Assembly (NCBI RefSeq): GCF_048595595.1
Contig: NZ_CP184347.1
DNA: 64,000 bases
Reading direction: 5' to 3' (one strand)
DNA from: Bacteroides pyogenes_A
GTDB lineage: Bacteria; Bacteroidota; Bacteroidia; Bacteroidales; Bacteroidaceae
The position numbers were made by a program, and so were the translations under genes. This document shows positions 49,985 through 59,319 of the stretch, piece after piece (the stretch's first letter is position 1; the number at the start of each line of letters is the position of its first letter). Under the pieces are notes generated by a model. The model did no database searches and was not told where the DNA came from. It saw only the letters and a list, made by a program, of their open reading frames with translations.

Positions 49985-51091
49985 ATGGAACACAGCTTTA
50001 CACCTATCATCAAAGATATTTTATCCCAAATGTATGGAGAAAATGGAACGGAGATTTACGCAAAAAATCTTTTGATTCAATATATCAATGAGAAAACCAG
50101 ATCCGCAAGTAAAGGTTCTAAATCTCGTTCCGGCTTTGCCAATCTTTATGCTATATATGTGATAGTTGAAGATTATATAGCACGTGATTTCGATACAAAT
50201 TTCATGTATAGGAATTACGAAGGAGCACAATTTTCTCGTTTATTTCAGAGACAACGTGAACTTCCCTTTGGAAGTAAATTGCAAAATCACGCATTAAATA
50301 ATCGAATGAATGCGGAATTTCAAAAATTCTTTCCCACATCAGATATAACTCCTATTTTGAGGGACTTAGAAACCAACCGTTATTGGATAAATGAAAATTT
50401 ATTGATTGTTGAAGTCAATGGATCCCAATACAATGTTGCTAAGGCTATTATTGCAATCATAGATGAATATGTAAAAATTAAGCAAGATTCATTTCAACGT
50501 TTCATTAAACAATGCGAAGATCTGCAAGCTATTGAAGATAATGATAGTGTGAATGTCCATGAGTTTATAGTAGGGTTACTTGCTCCAAATGTTGACGCCA
50601 GATTGTTTGAGATAGTCAGTTACGCTATTCTCAAATACTACTATAAGGAGCAGACTGTTATATGGGGGTATTCTTGGGAAAATTTGAATGAAGAAGCTTT
50701 AAAACTTTATAAGACAGGAAGAACAAATGCCAATGATGGAGGTATTGATTTTGTTATGAAGCCTTTGGGGAGATTTTTCCAAGTAACAGAAACATTGGAT
50801 TTCAAAAAGTATTTTCTGGATATTGAGAAAATAGAAAAATATCCGATTACATTTGTTGTGAAATCAACAGAAGGCATAGAAGAATTACGGAAAAAACTAT
50901 ATCAAGATGCGATAAAAACATATATTATTGAAGATATCGTTAAGAAATATATCTCTTGCATAGAAGATATTATCAATATTCCTTTATTGTTGTCCTATTT
51001 TCAAACAGTTGAAGCAGCCGGAATGCTTTCAGATGTGTTAAACGAAATTTTACTGCAAAGCAAGGTGGAGTTTAATTATGAGGAAGACTAA
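49985..51091 (+). CDS. putative type II restriction endonuclease
   Basis: A 368-residue protein in the position of a cognate endonuclease. Residues 1-130 are helical. A candidate nuclease core is GRTNANDGGIDFVMKPLG and then FFQVTETLDFKK (about 250-275), in which D and Q/E-x-T resemble the PD-(D/E)xK pattern with a shifted lysine. No close family name can be given. The pairing with the upstream adenine methyltransferase (4-bp gap) and controller-like gene is the main evidence. The gene ends 8 bp before the fic fragment. Confidence 0.75.
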   Translation: MEHSFTPIIKDILSQMYGENGTEIYAKNLLIQYINEKTRSASKGSKSRSGFANLYAIYVIVEDYIARDFDTNFMYRNYEGAQFSRLFQRQRELPFGSKLQNHALNNRMNAEFQKFFPTSDITPILRDLETNRYWINENLLIVEVNGSQYNVAKAIIAIIDEYVKIKQDSFQRFIKQCEDLQAIEDNDSVNVHEFIVGLLAPNVDARLFEIVSYAILKYYYKEQTVIWGYSWENLNEEALKLYKTGRTNANDGGIDFVMKPLGRFFQVTETLDFKKYFLDIEKIEKYPITFVVKSTEGIEELRKKLYQDAIKTYIIEDIVKKYISCIEDIINIPLLLSYFQTVEAAGMLSDVLNEILLQSKVEFNYEED

Positions 51092-51099
51092 GCCAATAT

Positions 51100-51381
51100 G
51101 TGGAGATGAATGTTTCCCATCCATTTATGGAAGGTAATGGTCGCTCTGCACGGATATGGCTCGACCTGATGTTGAAGAAAAATCTCGGCAAGGTGATAGA
51201 CTGGCAGGCGGTAGAAAAGAACAGTTATTGGCAAGCTATGGAACGCAGTCCCATCAATGACTTGGAACTTCGTTTCCTTCTGAAGCCTGCACTCACCGAT
51301 CGCGTGGAAGACGGGGAGATGATATTCAAAGGCATAGAGCAATCGTACTATTACGAAGGATATGATAAGAAAGGCATGTGA
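51100..51381 (+). pseudogene. Fic-family protein, C-terminal fragment
   Basis: The fragment shows the Fic active-site motif HPFMEGNGRSARIW, which transfers AMP or other nucleotide groups, followed by the helices LDLMLKKNLGKVIDWQAV and a normal end. The roughly 100 residues before HPFxxGNGR, including the inhibitory or substrate-loop helices, are missing. The reading frame runs upstream into the endonuclease gene without a start. It is therefore a fragment, probably cut when the restriction-modification block entered. The 3' end overlaps comF by 20 bp, which suggests the old fic gene stood just before comF. Confidence 0.8.
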
Positions 51382-52117
51382 TATTTCGGCCGGTTTTCAA
51401 TACAGTTGGAGAAAACTGTCCGTCATCAAAAAGTGGCTTGCAGCTTTTGTGAGCCTTTTGTTTCCCCGCTGCTGCGTGGTATGCGGCGGTCCGTTGGCGC
51501 AGGGCGAAGCGTGCATTTGCACGATGTGCAACATCAATCTGCCCCGCACGGGCTATCATCTTCGTAAAGACAATCCGGCGGAACAGCTTTTCTGGGGAAA
51601 GATACCGGTGGAACGGGCTTCTTCTTTCTTCTTCTACCGGAAAGGAAGCGACTACCGGCATATTCTGCATCGTCTGAAGTATCGCGGAGAGAAAGAGACA
51701 GGCGAAGCGATGGGTCGTTGCATGGCGTCCGAACTGCTAAGCTCCGGCTTCTTCTCGGGAATAGATGTGATAGTTCCGGTGCCGCTTCATCGGAAGAGGC
51801 ATCGGGCGCGAGGATACAACCAGAGCGAATGGATAGCGCGCGGCGTATCCGGTGTGACGGGCCTGCCTGTCGAAACGGATTCGGTGGTGCGCTGCAAGCA
51901 TACGGCAACGCAGGTCGGCAAATCGGTTTTCGCACGTTGGGAGAATGTGGATGGGATTTTCAGTGTCGTTCGTCCCGGGCGTTTTGCAGGAAAGCATGTG
52001 CTGATTATAGACGATGTACTGACCACCGGCGCTACCACGGCAGCGTGTGCCTGTTCGCTGGTTGAAGCGGGGAATGTTCGCGTGAGTATCTTGACGCTGG
52101 CTGTGGCGGCAGAATGA
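51362..52117 (+). CDS. comF: ComF family protein
   Basis: A 251-residue protein with an N-terminal zinc-ribbon-like region (LLFPRCCVVCGGPLAQGEAC and a CTMC pair) and a C-terminal phosphoribosyltransferase domain. The PRPP-binding motif is VLIIDDVLTTGATTAACA. The VPVPLHRKRHRARGYNQSEW block is a family hallmark. ComF proteins take part in DNA uptake and possibly in single-strand DNA handling, acting with PriA. The start ATG at 51362 lies within the fic fragment. It ends before a bidirectional terminator and the tRNA pair. Confidence 0.88.
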   Translation: MIRKACDISAGFQYSWRKLSVIKKWLAAFVSLLFPRCCVVCGGPLAQGEACICTMCNINLPRTGYHLRKDNPAEQLFWGKIPVERASSFFFYRKGSDYRHILHRLKYRGEKETGEAMGRCMASELLSSGFFSGIDVIVPVPLHRKRHRARGYNQSEWIARGVSGVTGLPVETDSVVRCKHTATQVGKSVFARWENVDGIFSVVRPGRFAGKHVLIIDDVLTTGATTAACACSLVEAGNVRVSILTLAVAAE

Positions 52118-52126
52118 AAAGGCAAT

Positions 52127-52159
52127 AAAAAAGGCCCGCTTTGTAAGCGAACCTTTTTT
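52127..52159. terminator. bidirectional terminator between comF and tRNA genes
   Basis: A run of As, then AAGG / CCTT with an inner CGCTT/AGCG stem (52127-52159), ends in six Ts. It can end comF transcripts on the plus strand and tRNA transcripts on the minus strand. Confidence 0.75.
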
Positions 52160-52160
52160 G

Positions 52161-52234
52161 CTCTTCCTCTTGGACTTGAACCAAGGACCCTCTGATTAAC
52201 AGTCAGATGCTCTAACCGACTGAGCTAAGGAAGA
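52161..52234 (-). tRNA. tRNA-Asn (GTT), copy 1
   Basis: A 74-nt cloverleaf on the minus strand: acceptor stem TCTTCCT/AGGAAGA, D-stem GCTC/GAGC, anticodon stem TCTGA/TCAGA with loop CTGTTAA (anticodon GTT), variable loop GGGTC, T-stem CTTGG/CCAAG with loop TTCAAGT, discriminator G. CCA is not encoded. Followed by the terminator at 52127-52159. Confidence 0.95.
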
Positions 52235-52257
52235 ATGTTGCAATTGAATCCGTTTTG

Positions 52258-52331
52258 CTCTTCCTCTTGGACTTGAACCAAGGACCCTCTGATTAACAGT
52301 CAGATGCTCTAACCGACTGAGCTAAGGAAGA
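52258..52331 (-). tRNA. tRNA-Asn (GTT), copy 2
   Basis: Identical over 74 nt to the copy at 52161-52234, with 23 bp between the genes. The two are probably transcribed together from a minus-strand promoter near 52340-52380. The tandem duplication is intact. Confidence 0.95.
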
Positions 52332-52383
52332 ATGTTTTTCTCAATTGCGCTGCAAAAGTAATAGGATATTTTGAAATATGCAA

Positions 52384-52391
52384 TATCTTTG
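52384..52391 (+). promoter_or_regulatory. -7 box of the PfkB-family kinase gene
   Basis: TATCTTTG, 17 bp before ATG 52409, fits TAnnTTTG. Transcription would begin near 52397. Confidence 0.5.
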
Positions 52392-52408
52392 CAAAAAAAA
52401 TATGGATA

Positions 52409-53398
52409 ATGGACAAAATAATAGGATTGGGAAATGCCCTTGTAGATGTGCTTGCCACTTTGAAAGACGATTCGCTTCTGCATGAAATGGGGTTGCCCAA
52501 AGGAAGCATGCAATTGATCGATGATCATAAGTTGCAGCAGATCAATTTCAGGTTCTCGCAGATGAAAACCCATGTAGCCACAGGAGGGTCGGCAGGAAAC
52601 GCTATCCTGGGGTTGGCTTGCCTCGGAGCAGGCACCGGTTTCATCGGAAAGGTGGGAAACGATGAGTATGGAGCGTTTTTCCGGAAGAATCTGCAGAAAA
52701 ACAGCATTGAAGATAAGTTGCTCACTTCTACGGAATTGCCTTCGGGAGTTGCCTCTACCTTTATTTCGCCCGATGGAGAACGTACATTCGGCACGTATCT
52801 GGGGGCGGCCTCTGCATTGAAGGCGGAAGATCTGACGCTGGATATGTTTAAGGGTTATTCATATCTTTTCATCGAAGGCTATCTGGTGCAGAATCATGAG
52901 ATGATTATCCGCGCCATCGAACTGGCTAAGGAGGAGGGGCTGCAGGTTTGTCTGGATATGGCGAGTTACAATATCGTTGCCGCCGATATGGAGTTCTTTG
53001 CTTTGCTTATCAATAAATATGTAGACATTGTTTTTGCCAACGAAGAAGAAGCGAAGGCATTTACCGGCAAAGAACCGGAAGAAGCGTTGAAGCTGATGGG
53101 AAAGAAATGCAGCATTGCTGTTGTCAAGATCGGCGCGAAAGGGTCGTATATCCGCAAGGGGACGGAGGAAATTAAGGTTTCCGCCATTCCGGTGGGCAAT
53201 GTGGTAGATACGACCGGCGCCGGAGACTACTTCGCTTCGGGCTTTCTCTACGGATTGACGTGCGGCTATTCTCTGGAGAAGTGTGCCAAGATAGGTTCGA
53301 TTCTTTCCGGCAACGTGATTCAGGTGGTTGGAACAACCATGCCTCAGGAACGCTGGGATGAAATAAAGTTAAATATAAACCGCATCTTGACGGAATAG
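52409..53398 (+). CDS. PfkB-family sugar/nucleoside kinase, adenosine kinase-like
   Basis: A 329-residue ribokinase-fold protein: IIGLGNALVDVLATLKD, the substrate GG motif VATGGSAGNAILGLACLG, and the ATP/anion-hole motif DTTGAGDYFASGFLYGL with the catalytic Asp. The start and spacing of motifs resemble bacterial adenosine kinases. Context supports this: ahcY, 1.8 kb downstream, yields adenosine from S-adenosylhomocysteine, which this enzyme could phosphorylate to AMP. Other PfkB members such as ribokinase or fructokinase cannot be excluded by sequence alone. ctpA lies between them. Confidence 0.85.
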   Translation: MDKIIGLGNALVDVLATLKDDSLLHEMGLPKGSMQLIDDHKLQQINFRFSQMKTHVATGGSAGNAILGLACLGAGTGFIGKVGNDEYGAFFRKNLQKNSIEDKLLTSTELPSGVASTFISPDGERTFGTYLGAASALKAEDLTLDMFKGYSYLFIEGYLVQNHEMIIRAIELAKEEGLQVCLDMASYNIVAADMEFFALLINKYVDIVFANEEEAKAFTGKEPEEALKLMGKKCSIAVVKIGAKGSYIRKGTEEIKVSAIPVGNVVDTTGAGDYFASGFLYGLTCGYSLEKCAKIGSILSGNVIQVVGTTMPQERWDEIKLNINRILTE

Positions 53399-53442
53399 TC
53401 ACGGATTGAGTTATTTTTACTTCTCATTTTAAGGAAAGAAAT

Positions 53443-55119
53443 ATGAAAAAACTGCTGAATATACGGATCATCGCTGCTGTTGCCGTCGTGATTTCCGTTA
53501 TTGTCTTTTTCAGCTTCAAAAGCGGCGACGACCGGGTTTTCCGGGTAGCCAAGAATCTGGATATCTTCAATGCGATAGTGAAGGAGCTGGACATGTTCTA
53601 CGTGGATACGATCAATCCGGATAAAACCGTTCGCGAGGGAATAGACCACATGCTTCTCTCGCTCGACCCTTATACGGAGTATTTCCCGGAAGAAGACCAA
53701 AGCGAATTGGAGCAAATGGTAAAAGGCAGCTTTGGAGGTATAGGGTCTTTGATTACTTACAATACGAAGCTGAAACGTTCGATGATTGCCGAACCTTTCG
53801 AGGGCACTCCGGCAGCAAAGGCGGGGCTGAAAGCGGGAGACATTCTGATGGAGATCGATGGCGAAGACCTCGCGGGCAAAGACAACGCCCAAGTGAGCCA
53901 GATGCTGCGGGGACAGGTCGGTACGAGCTTTAAACTGAAGGTGGAGCGCCCCAACGAGAAAGGCGGACGTACGCCGATGGAATTCGAAATCGTGAGACAG
54001 ACTATTCAGACTCCTCCTATACCTTATACTACGATGATGGAAGGGAATGTGGGGTATATCAACCTGAGCACCTTCTCCGGCAATCCTTCCAAAGATTTTA
54101 AAAAGGCGTTTCTGGATCTGAAGAAACAGGGGGCAGCTTCGCTTGTAATCGACTTGCGCGCCAATGGCGGAGGACTGCTGGATGAGGCGGTGGAGGTAGC
54201 CAATTTCTTTTTGCCCCGCGGCAAGACCATCGTCACCACGAAAGGGAAGATCAAACAGGCAGGCAACACATACAAAACGTTGCGCGAACCGCTGGATCCG
54301 GACATCCCGATTGCCGTATTGGTAAGCAGCGCCACGGCGTCGGCTTCCGAAATCCTTTCGGGATCTTTGCAGGATTTCGACCGTGCCGTGATTGTGGGTA
54401 ACCGCACGTTTGGCAAAGGTTTGGTGCAAGTACCGCGTTCGCTGCCCTACGGAGGAACGATGAAGGTGACGACATCCAAATATTATATTCCGAGCGGACG
54501 GTGCGTGCAGGCCATCGACTACAAACATCGCAATCCGGATGGAAGCGTGGGAGCCATACCCGACAGCCTGACGAAGGTGTTTCATACGGCTGCCGGCAGG
54601 GAAGTGCGCGACGGAGGCGGAATTCTGCCCGACACGGTGGTGAAGCAGGAAAAGCTGCCGAATATTCTGTTTTACCTCATACGCGATAACCTGATTTTCG
54701 ATTATGCTACCGGTTATTGTCTGAAGCATGCCTCGATAGCTGCGCCGGAGAAGTTCGAAATAACCGATGCCGACTACGGCGATTTCAAGGCAATGGTGAA
54801 GAAAGCCGGATTCAAATACGACCAACAGAGCGAAAAGATTTTGAAGACGCTGAAGGAAGCGGCGGAATTCGAAGGATATATGAAAGATGCTTCGGCAGAA
54901 TTCAGCGCATTGGAGAAGAAGTTGAGCCATGACTTGGACCGCGACTTGGATTATTTCTCGAAGAACATCAGGAAGATGATAAACAACGAAATCGTCAAAC
55001 GTTATTATTACCAGAGAGGAAGCATCATACAGCAGTTGAAGGATGACGCCGACCTGCAGGCGGCTTTGAAGATTCTGGGCGACCCGGTGAAGTATAAAGA
55101 GATACTTGGCGGACAGTGA
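53443..55119 (+). CDS. C-terminal processing protease (S41 family)
   Basis: A 558-residue periplasmic or membrane-anchored serine protease. An N-terminal membrane segment (about 6-25, IRIIAAVAVVISVIVFFSF) anchors it. A PDZ domain (about 85-170) contains SFGGIGSLITYNT and KAGLKAGDILMEIDGE. The catalytic S41 core has NLSTFSGNPSKDF, the Ser/Lys dyad in SSATASASEILSGS and GNRTFGKGLVQVP. The C-terminal 170 residues are an extra helical domain found in Bacteroidetes CtpA-like proteins. It trims the C-termini of exported proteins. It lies 44 bp after the kinase gene and 50 bp before ahcY, in the same direction. Confidence 0.93.
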   Translation: MKKLLNIRIIAAVAVVISVIVFFSFKSGDDRVFRVAKNLDIFNAIVKELDMFYVDTINPDKTVREGIDHMLLSLDPYTEYFPEEDQSELEQMVKGSFGGIGSLITYNTKLKRSMIAEPFEGTPAAKAGLKAGDILMEIDGEDLAGKDNAQVSQMLRGQVGTSFKLKVERPNEKGGRTPMEFEIVRQTIQTPPIPYTTMMEGNVGYINLSTFSGNPSKDFKKAFLDLKKQGAASLVIDLRANGGGLLDEAVEVANFFLPRGKTIVTTKGKIKQAGNTYKTLREPLDPDIPIAVLVSSATASASEILSGSLQDFDRAVIVGNRTFGKGLVQVPRSLPYGGTMKVTTSKYYIPSGRCVQAIDYKHRNPDGSVGAIPDSLTKVFHTAAGREVRDGGGILPDTVVKQEKLPNILFYLIRDNLIFDYATGYCLKHASIAAPEKFEITDADYGDFKAMVKKAGFKYDQQSEKILKTLKEAAEFEGYMKDASAEFSALEKKLSHDLDRDLDYFSKNIRKMINNEIVKRYYYQRGSIIQQLKDDADLQAALKILGDPVKYKEILGGQ

Positions 55120-55169
55120 CACAATAATTGCAAAAAAAGAAACTATACAAATCAAGAAAAGAAAACGAT

Positions 55170-56591
55170 ATGTCTACAGAAGAATTGTTTACCACACTGC
55201 CTTATAAAGTGGCAGATATGAGTCTTGCCGATTTCGGGCGCAAAGAGATTGAACTGGCGGAAAAAGAAATGCCGGGCCTGATGGCATTGCGCGAGAAGTA
55301 CGGAGAAACAAAACCGTTGAAAGGCGCGCGTATCATGGGCTCGCTGCACATGACCATCCAGACGGCGGTGCTCATCGAGACGCTGGTGGCCTTGGGAGCC
55401 GATGTGCGCTGGTGTTCTTGCAATATCTACTCCACGCAAGATCATGCGGCGGCGGCGATTGCCGCTTCGGGAGTTCCCGTTTTTGCATGGAAAGGCGAAA
55501 CTTTGGCGGACTACTGGTGGTGTACGTTGCAGGCATTGAGCTTCCCCGGCGGCAAGGGGCCTACGGTCATTGTAGACGACGGAGGCGACGCCACGATGAT
55601 GATTCATGTCGGTTTCGAAGCCGAAAGCAACGCTGCGATACTCGACAAAGAGGCGCATGCCGAAGACGAGATAGAGCTGAACGCCATCCTGAAGAGAGTG
55701 TTGGCGGAGGATGGAAACCGCTGGCGCCGGGTGGCAGCCGAAGTGCGCGGCGTATCGGAAGAGACGACGACCGGTGTTCATCGCCTGTATCAGATGAAGG
55801 AAGAAGGCAAGCTGCTTTTCCCGGCATTCAACGTAAACGACTCTGTGACGAAGTCGAAGTTCGACAATCTGTACGGATGCCGCGAGTCGCTCGCCGACGG
55901 TATCAAGCGCGCTACCGACGTGATGATTGCGGGCAAGGTAGTGGTTGTGTGCGGTTATGGCGATGTGGGCAAAGGATGCTCTCACTCGATGCGTTCTTAC
56001 GGCGCGCGTGTGCTGGTGACGGAGGTCGATCCCATCTGCGCGTTGCAGGCAGCCATGGAAGGATTTGAAGTGGTGACCATGGAAGAGGCATGTACGGAAG
56101 GAAACATCTTTGTCACCACAACGGGCAACATCGACATCGTTCGCATCGACCACATGGAGAAAATGAAAGACCAGGCCATCGTATGCAACATCGGTCACTT
56201 CGATAATGAAATACAGGTAGACGCCCTGAAGCGTTATCCGGGTATCCGCCGCGTAACTGTCAAGCCGCAGGTAGACCGTTATTTCTTCCCCGACGGGCAT
56301 AGCATCATCTTGCTGGCGGACGGGCGTCTTGTCAATCTGGGATGCGCCACCGGGCACCCGTCGTTCGTCATGAGCAACTCGTTCACTAATCAGACGCTGG
56401 CGCAGATCGAACTCTTCAGCAAGAAGTACGAAGTAGATGTTTACCGCCTGCCGAAGCATCTCGACGAAGAGGTGGCCCGCCTGCATCTGGAGAAGATCGG
56501 CGTGAAGCTCACGAAGCTGACCCCCGCTCAGGCTGCTTATATCGGTGTTCCGGTGGATGGCCCTTATAAGGCTGAACATTATAGATACTAA
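55170..56591 (+). CDS. ahcY: S-adenosylhomocysteine hydrolase
   Basis: Splits S-adenosylhomocysteine into homocysteine and adenosine, using bound NAD+. The start ATG at 55170 (MSTEELFTTLPYKVADM) is chosen over the upstream frame. It shows GARIMGSLHMTIQTAVLIET, the NAD-binding GYGDVGKGCSHSMRSYGARV, the C-terminal HPSFVMSNSFTNQTLAQIE and the ending KAEHYRY, typical of the long bacterial form. At 473 residues it is full length. It is cytoplasmic and clears the product of methyltransferases such as the DNA methyltransferase in this window. Confidence 0.97.
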   Translation: MSTEELFTTLPYKVADMSLADFGRKEIELAEKEMPGLMALREKYGETKPLKGARIMGSLHMTIQTAVLIETLVALGADVRWCSCNIYSTQDHAAAAIAASGVPVFAWKGETLADYWWCTLQALSFPGGKGPTVIVDDGGDATMMIHVGFEAESNAAILDKEAHAEDEIELNAILKRVLAEDGNRWRRVAAEVRGVSEETTTGVHRLYQMKEEGKLLFPAFNVNDSVTKSKFDNLYGCRESLADGIKRATDVMIAGKVVVVCGYGDVGKGCSHSMRSYGARVLVTEVDPICALQAAMEGFEVVTMEEACTEGNIFVTTTGNIDIVRIDHMEKMKDQAIVCNIGHFDNEIQVDALKRYPGIRRVTVKPQVDRYFFPDGHSIILLADGRLVNLGCATGHPSFVMSNSFTNQTLAQIELFSKKYEVDVYRLPKHLDEEVARLHLEKIGVKLTKLTPAQAAYIGVPVDGPYKAEHYRY

Positions 56592-56622
56592 TTCAACGAG
56601 GATGTGTAAAAAGCGAGTGTAT

Positions 56623-59130
56623 ATGAAGAGAATCCTTCCCGACCTGATTGCCGTTCTGGCTTTTGTCATTCTTTCTTTTGCCTATTTCTTTCCGGCGAAT
56701 ATCGAAGGACGCGTTTTGTTTCAGCACGATTCGGTGGCGGGAGTCGGCGCCGGGCAGGAAGCCACGGAATACTTCGAGCGCACGGGCGAACGTACCCGTT
56801 GGACGAACGCCATCTTCGGAGGCATGCCCACTTACCAGATGTCTCCGAGCTACGATTCTACGAAGCCGTTGAAGTGGATAGAGAATATCTATCAACTCTA
56901 TCTTCCTCCTTACGTGGTGCTGACGTTCATCATGATGCTCGGCTTCTACATCCTGTTGCGGGCGTTCGGCCTGTCGCCTTGGCTGTCCGGCTTGGGCGGA
57001 GTGATCTGGGCCTTTTCCTCCTACTTCTTTATCCTCATTTCGGCGGGGCACATCTGGAAGTTCGTAACGCTGGCTTATATCCCGCCTACGATTGCCGGCA
57101 TGGTGTTGGCGTACAGGAAGAAATACCTGTTGGGGGGCATCGTTACAGCCCTGTTTGTCGCCCTTCAAATCCAGTCGAACCACATTCAGATGAGCTATTA
57201 CTTCTTTTTTCTCATCTTATTTATGGTGGGAGCCTATTTCGAAGAGGCTTACAGAAACAAAGAACTGCCCCATTTTTTCAAAGCGAGCGCCGTGCTTGTG
57301 CTGGCGGGGCTGATTGGCGTATGCGCCAACCTGTCGAATCTGTACCATACGTATGAGTACAGCAAGGAAACCATGCGGGGAAAAAGCGAGCTGAAGCATG
57401 AAGGAGCTGCCGCCGCTCAAACGAGCAGCGGGCTCAACCGCGATTATATCACGCAATGGAGCTATGGAATCGATGAAACGCTCACTTTCCTCGTGCCTAA
57501 CGTAAAGGGTGGGGCGTCGGTTCCTCTGTCGAAAAGCAAGACTGCAATGGAAAAGGCGAATCCGATGTACGGCGGACTGTATTCGCAACTGACGCAGTAT
57601 TTCGGCGATCAGCCGATGACGGCAGGTCCCGTGTATGTGGGTGCCTTTGTCCTTTTCCTTTTCTTTCTGGGGTGTTTCATCGTCAAAGGTCCGTTGAAGT
57701 GGGCGTTGATAGGAGCTACCCTCTTCTCCGTTCTCCTTTCGTGGGGAAAGAACTTCATGGGGCTGACGGACTTCTTCATCGACTACGTTCCGATGTACAA
57801 CAAATTCCGGGCGGTGTCTTCCATCCTGGTGGTGGCGGAATTTACCATTCCCTTGCTGGCGGTGCTGGCTTTGAAAGAGGTATTCACCCGTCCCGACGCG
57901 TTGAAATGGAAAGAAAACCGTACCGGACTGATAGTGAGCTTCGCTCTTACCGCAGGCGTTGCCTTTATATTGGCGGTGGCTCCGGGTATTTTCTTTTCCG
58001 GCTACGTGCCTGCTCAGGAGATGGCGGCGCTGCAACAGGGAATACCTGCCGAGCAGTTGGCTCCTGTGCTTGCCAACCTGAATGAGATGCGCGAAGCCTT
58101 GCTGACATCCGATGCCTGGCGCAGCCTGTTCATTGTCGTGTTGGGATGCGGACTGCTGCTTCTCTATCGTCAAGGTAAGCTGAAGGCTGCTTATACGGTG
58201 GCGGGCATCGCATTGCTTTGCCTCATCGACATGTGGGGAATCAACAAACGGTATCTGTATGATGAGGAGTTTATCTCCAAATCCCGGCAAACGGACGTAT
58301 TCCGCAAGACACAGACCGACGAACTGATTCTCCGGGATTCCGGTTTGAACTATCGCGTGCTGAACTTCGCCACCAATACATTCAACGAAAACAACACGGC
58401 CTATTGGCACAAGAGCGTAGGCGGTTATCATGCCGCCAAACTGCGTCGCTATCAGGAGCTGATCGACCGTCACATCGCGCCCGAGATGCAGGAGACGTAT
58501 CGTGCCGTTGCTTCCGCAGCCGGCAGGATGGATAGCGTGGATGCTTCCAAGTTCCGGGTGCTGAATATGCTGAATACGAAGTATTTCATTTTCCCTGCCG
58601 GAAATCAGGGACAGACTGTTCCCGTTGAGAACCCTTATGCGTACGGAAATGCCTGGTTTGTGGATAAAGTGCAATATGTCGATAACGCGAACGAAGAGAT
58701 CGATGCGTTGGCGCATATCGTGCCGACGGAAACAGCCGTGGTCGACACGAAGTTCAGGAATCAGCTGAAAGGCGTTATCGATGGATATAAAGATACTCTC
58801 TCGTCCATCCGCCTTGTGAGCTACGAGCCCAATCGCCTGGTGTACGAGACTTCGACGGCGAAAGACGGCGTGGCGGTATTCTCCGAAATCTATTACCCCG
58901 GCTGGCAGGCGACGGTCGACGGCAATCCCGTCGATATCGCCAGAGCCGACTATGTATTGCGCGCGATCCATCTGCCCGCCGGAGAACATCGTGTCGAAAT
59001 GTGGTTCGACCCGAAAAGCCTTCATGTGACGGAGACTATCGCTTATTTGTCTTTGCTGCTTCTGTTTGCCGCAGGATTGGTCTGGATCGGTTTGTGGTGG
59101 AAGAACCGGAAGCCGACGGGTGAGGGCTGA
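56623..59130 (+). CDS. YfhO-family membrane protein
   Basis: An 836-residue polytopic protein (start at 56623, MKRILPDLIAVLAFVILSFA). It has about 13 membrane segments in the first 550 residues, with conserved Arg/Asp loops such as RTRWTNAIFGGMPTYQMSP and the second soluble loop with VPNVKGGASVPLSK. Residues about 620-800 form a large outer region (VFSEIYYPGWQATVDG). The family is thought to add sugars to membrane glycolipids or lipoteichoic-type polymers, as a GT-C-like transferase. The substrate in Bacteroides is unknown. It starts 31 bp after ahcY, but a functional link is not obvious. A hairpin at 59154-59189 follows. Confidence 0.88.
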   Translation: MKRILPDLIAVLAFVILSFAYFFPANIEGRVLFQHDSVAGVGAGQEATEYFERTGERTRWTNAIFGGMPTYQMSPSYDSTKPLKWIENIYQLYLPPYVVLTFIMMLGFYILLRAFGLSPWLSGLGGVIWAFSSYFFILISAGHIWKFVTLAYIPPTIAGMVLAYRKKYLLGGIVTALFVALQIQSNHIQMSYYFFFLILFMVGAYFEEAYRNKELPHFFKASAVLVLAGLIGVCANLSNLYHTYEYSKETMRGKSELKHEGAAAAQTSSGLNRDYITQWSYGIDETLTFLVPNVKGGASVPLSKSKTAMEKANPMYGGLYSQLTQYFGDQPMTAGPVYVGAFVLFLFFLGCFIVKGPLKWALIGATLFSVLLSWGKNFMGLTDFFIDYVPMYNKFRAVSSILVVAEFTIPLLAVLALKEVFTRPDALKWKENRTGLIVSFALTAGVAFILAVAPGIFFSGYVPAQEMAALQQGIPAEQLAPVLANLNEMREALLTSDAWRSLFIVVLGCGLLLLYRQGKLKAAYTVAGIALLCLIDMWGINKRYLYDEEFISKSRQTDVFRKTQTDELILRDSGLNYRVLNFATNTFNENNTAYWHKSVGGYHAAKLRRYQELIDRHIAPEMQETYRAVASAAGRMDSVDASKFRVLNMLNTKYFIFPAGNQGQTVPVENPYAYGNAWFVDKVQYVDNANEEIDALAHIVPTETAVVDTKFRNQLKGVIDGYKDTLSSIRLVSYEPNRLVYETSTAKDGVAVFSEIYYPGWQATVDGNPVDIARADYVLRAIHLPAGEHRVEMWFDPKSLHVTETIAYLSLLLLFAAGLVWIGLWWKNRKPTGEG

Positions 59131-59153
59131 TAGCTTTAATTTGTAAAACAACC

Positions 59154-59189
59154 GCGCTATGAAAGGGATGAAGCTCTCTTTGATAGCGC
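59154..59189. terminator. hairpin after the YfhO-family gene
   Basis: GCGCTATGAAAG (59154-59165) pairs with CTTTGATAGCGC (59178-59189), 11 of 12 bp, loop 12 nt. It sits 24 bp after the stop at 59130. No long T tract follows. Confidence 0.55.
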
Positions 59190-59319
59190 TAACTATCTGA
59201 CAGCCACACTTTGTGTTTTTGCATTATGCTACGTTCCTTTTTTATGGTTTCAATCCAAATGCAGCCTGATGTGGACAAAATTAAGTGGGTGTGTGCTGTT
59301 AAGCCTTGCCTGTCATTGT

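Noticed and set aside
52161..52331. Tandem tRNA-Asn genes as an integration site duplicated by an element
   Set aside because: Both copies are complete and identical with only 23 bp between and no element between or beside them; simple gene duplication explains it.
53344..55155. Long minus-strand open frame opposite ctpA (603 codons)
   Set aside because: It is the antisense shadow of a well-recognised S41 protease gene; no family sequence is seen in it.
57217..59151. Long minus-strand open frame opposite the YfhO-family gene (644 codons)
   Set aside because: Shadow of a real membrane protein gene; rich in Arg/His/Gln without domain motifs.
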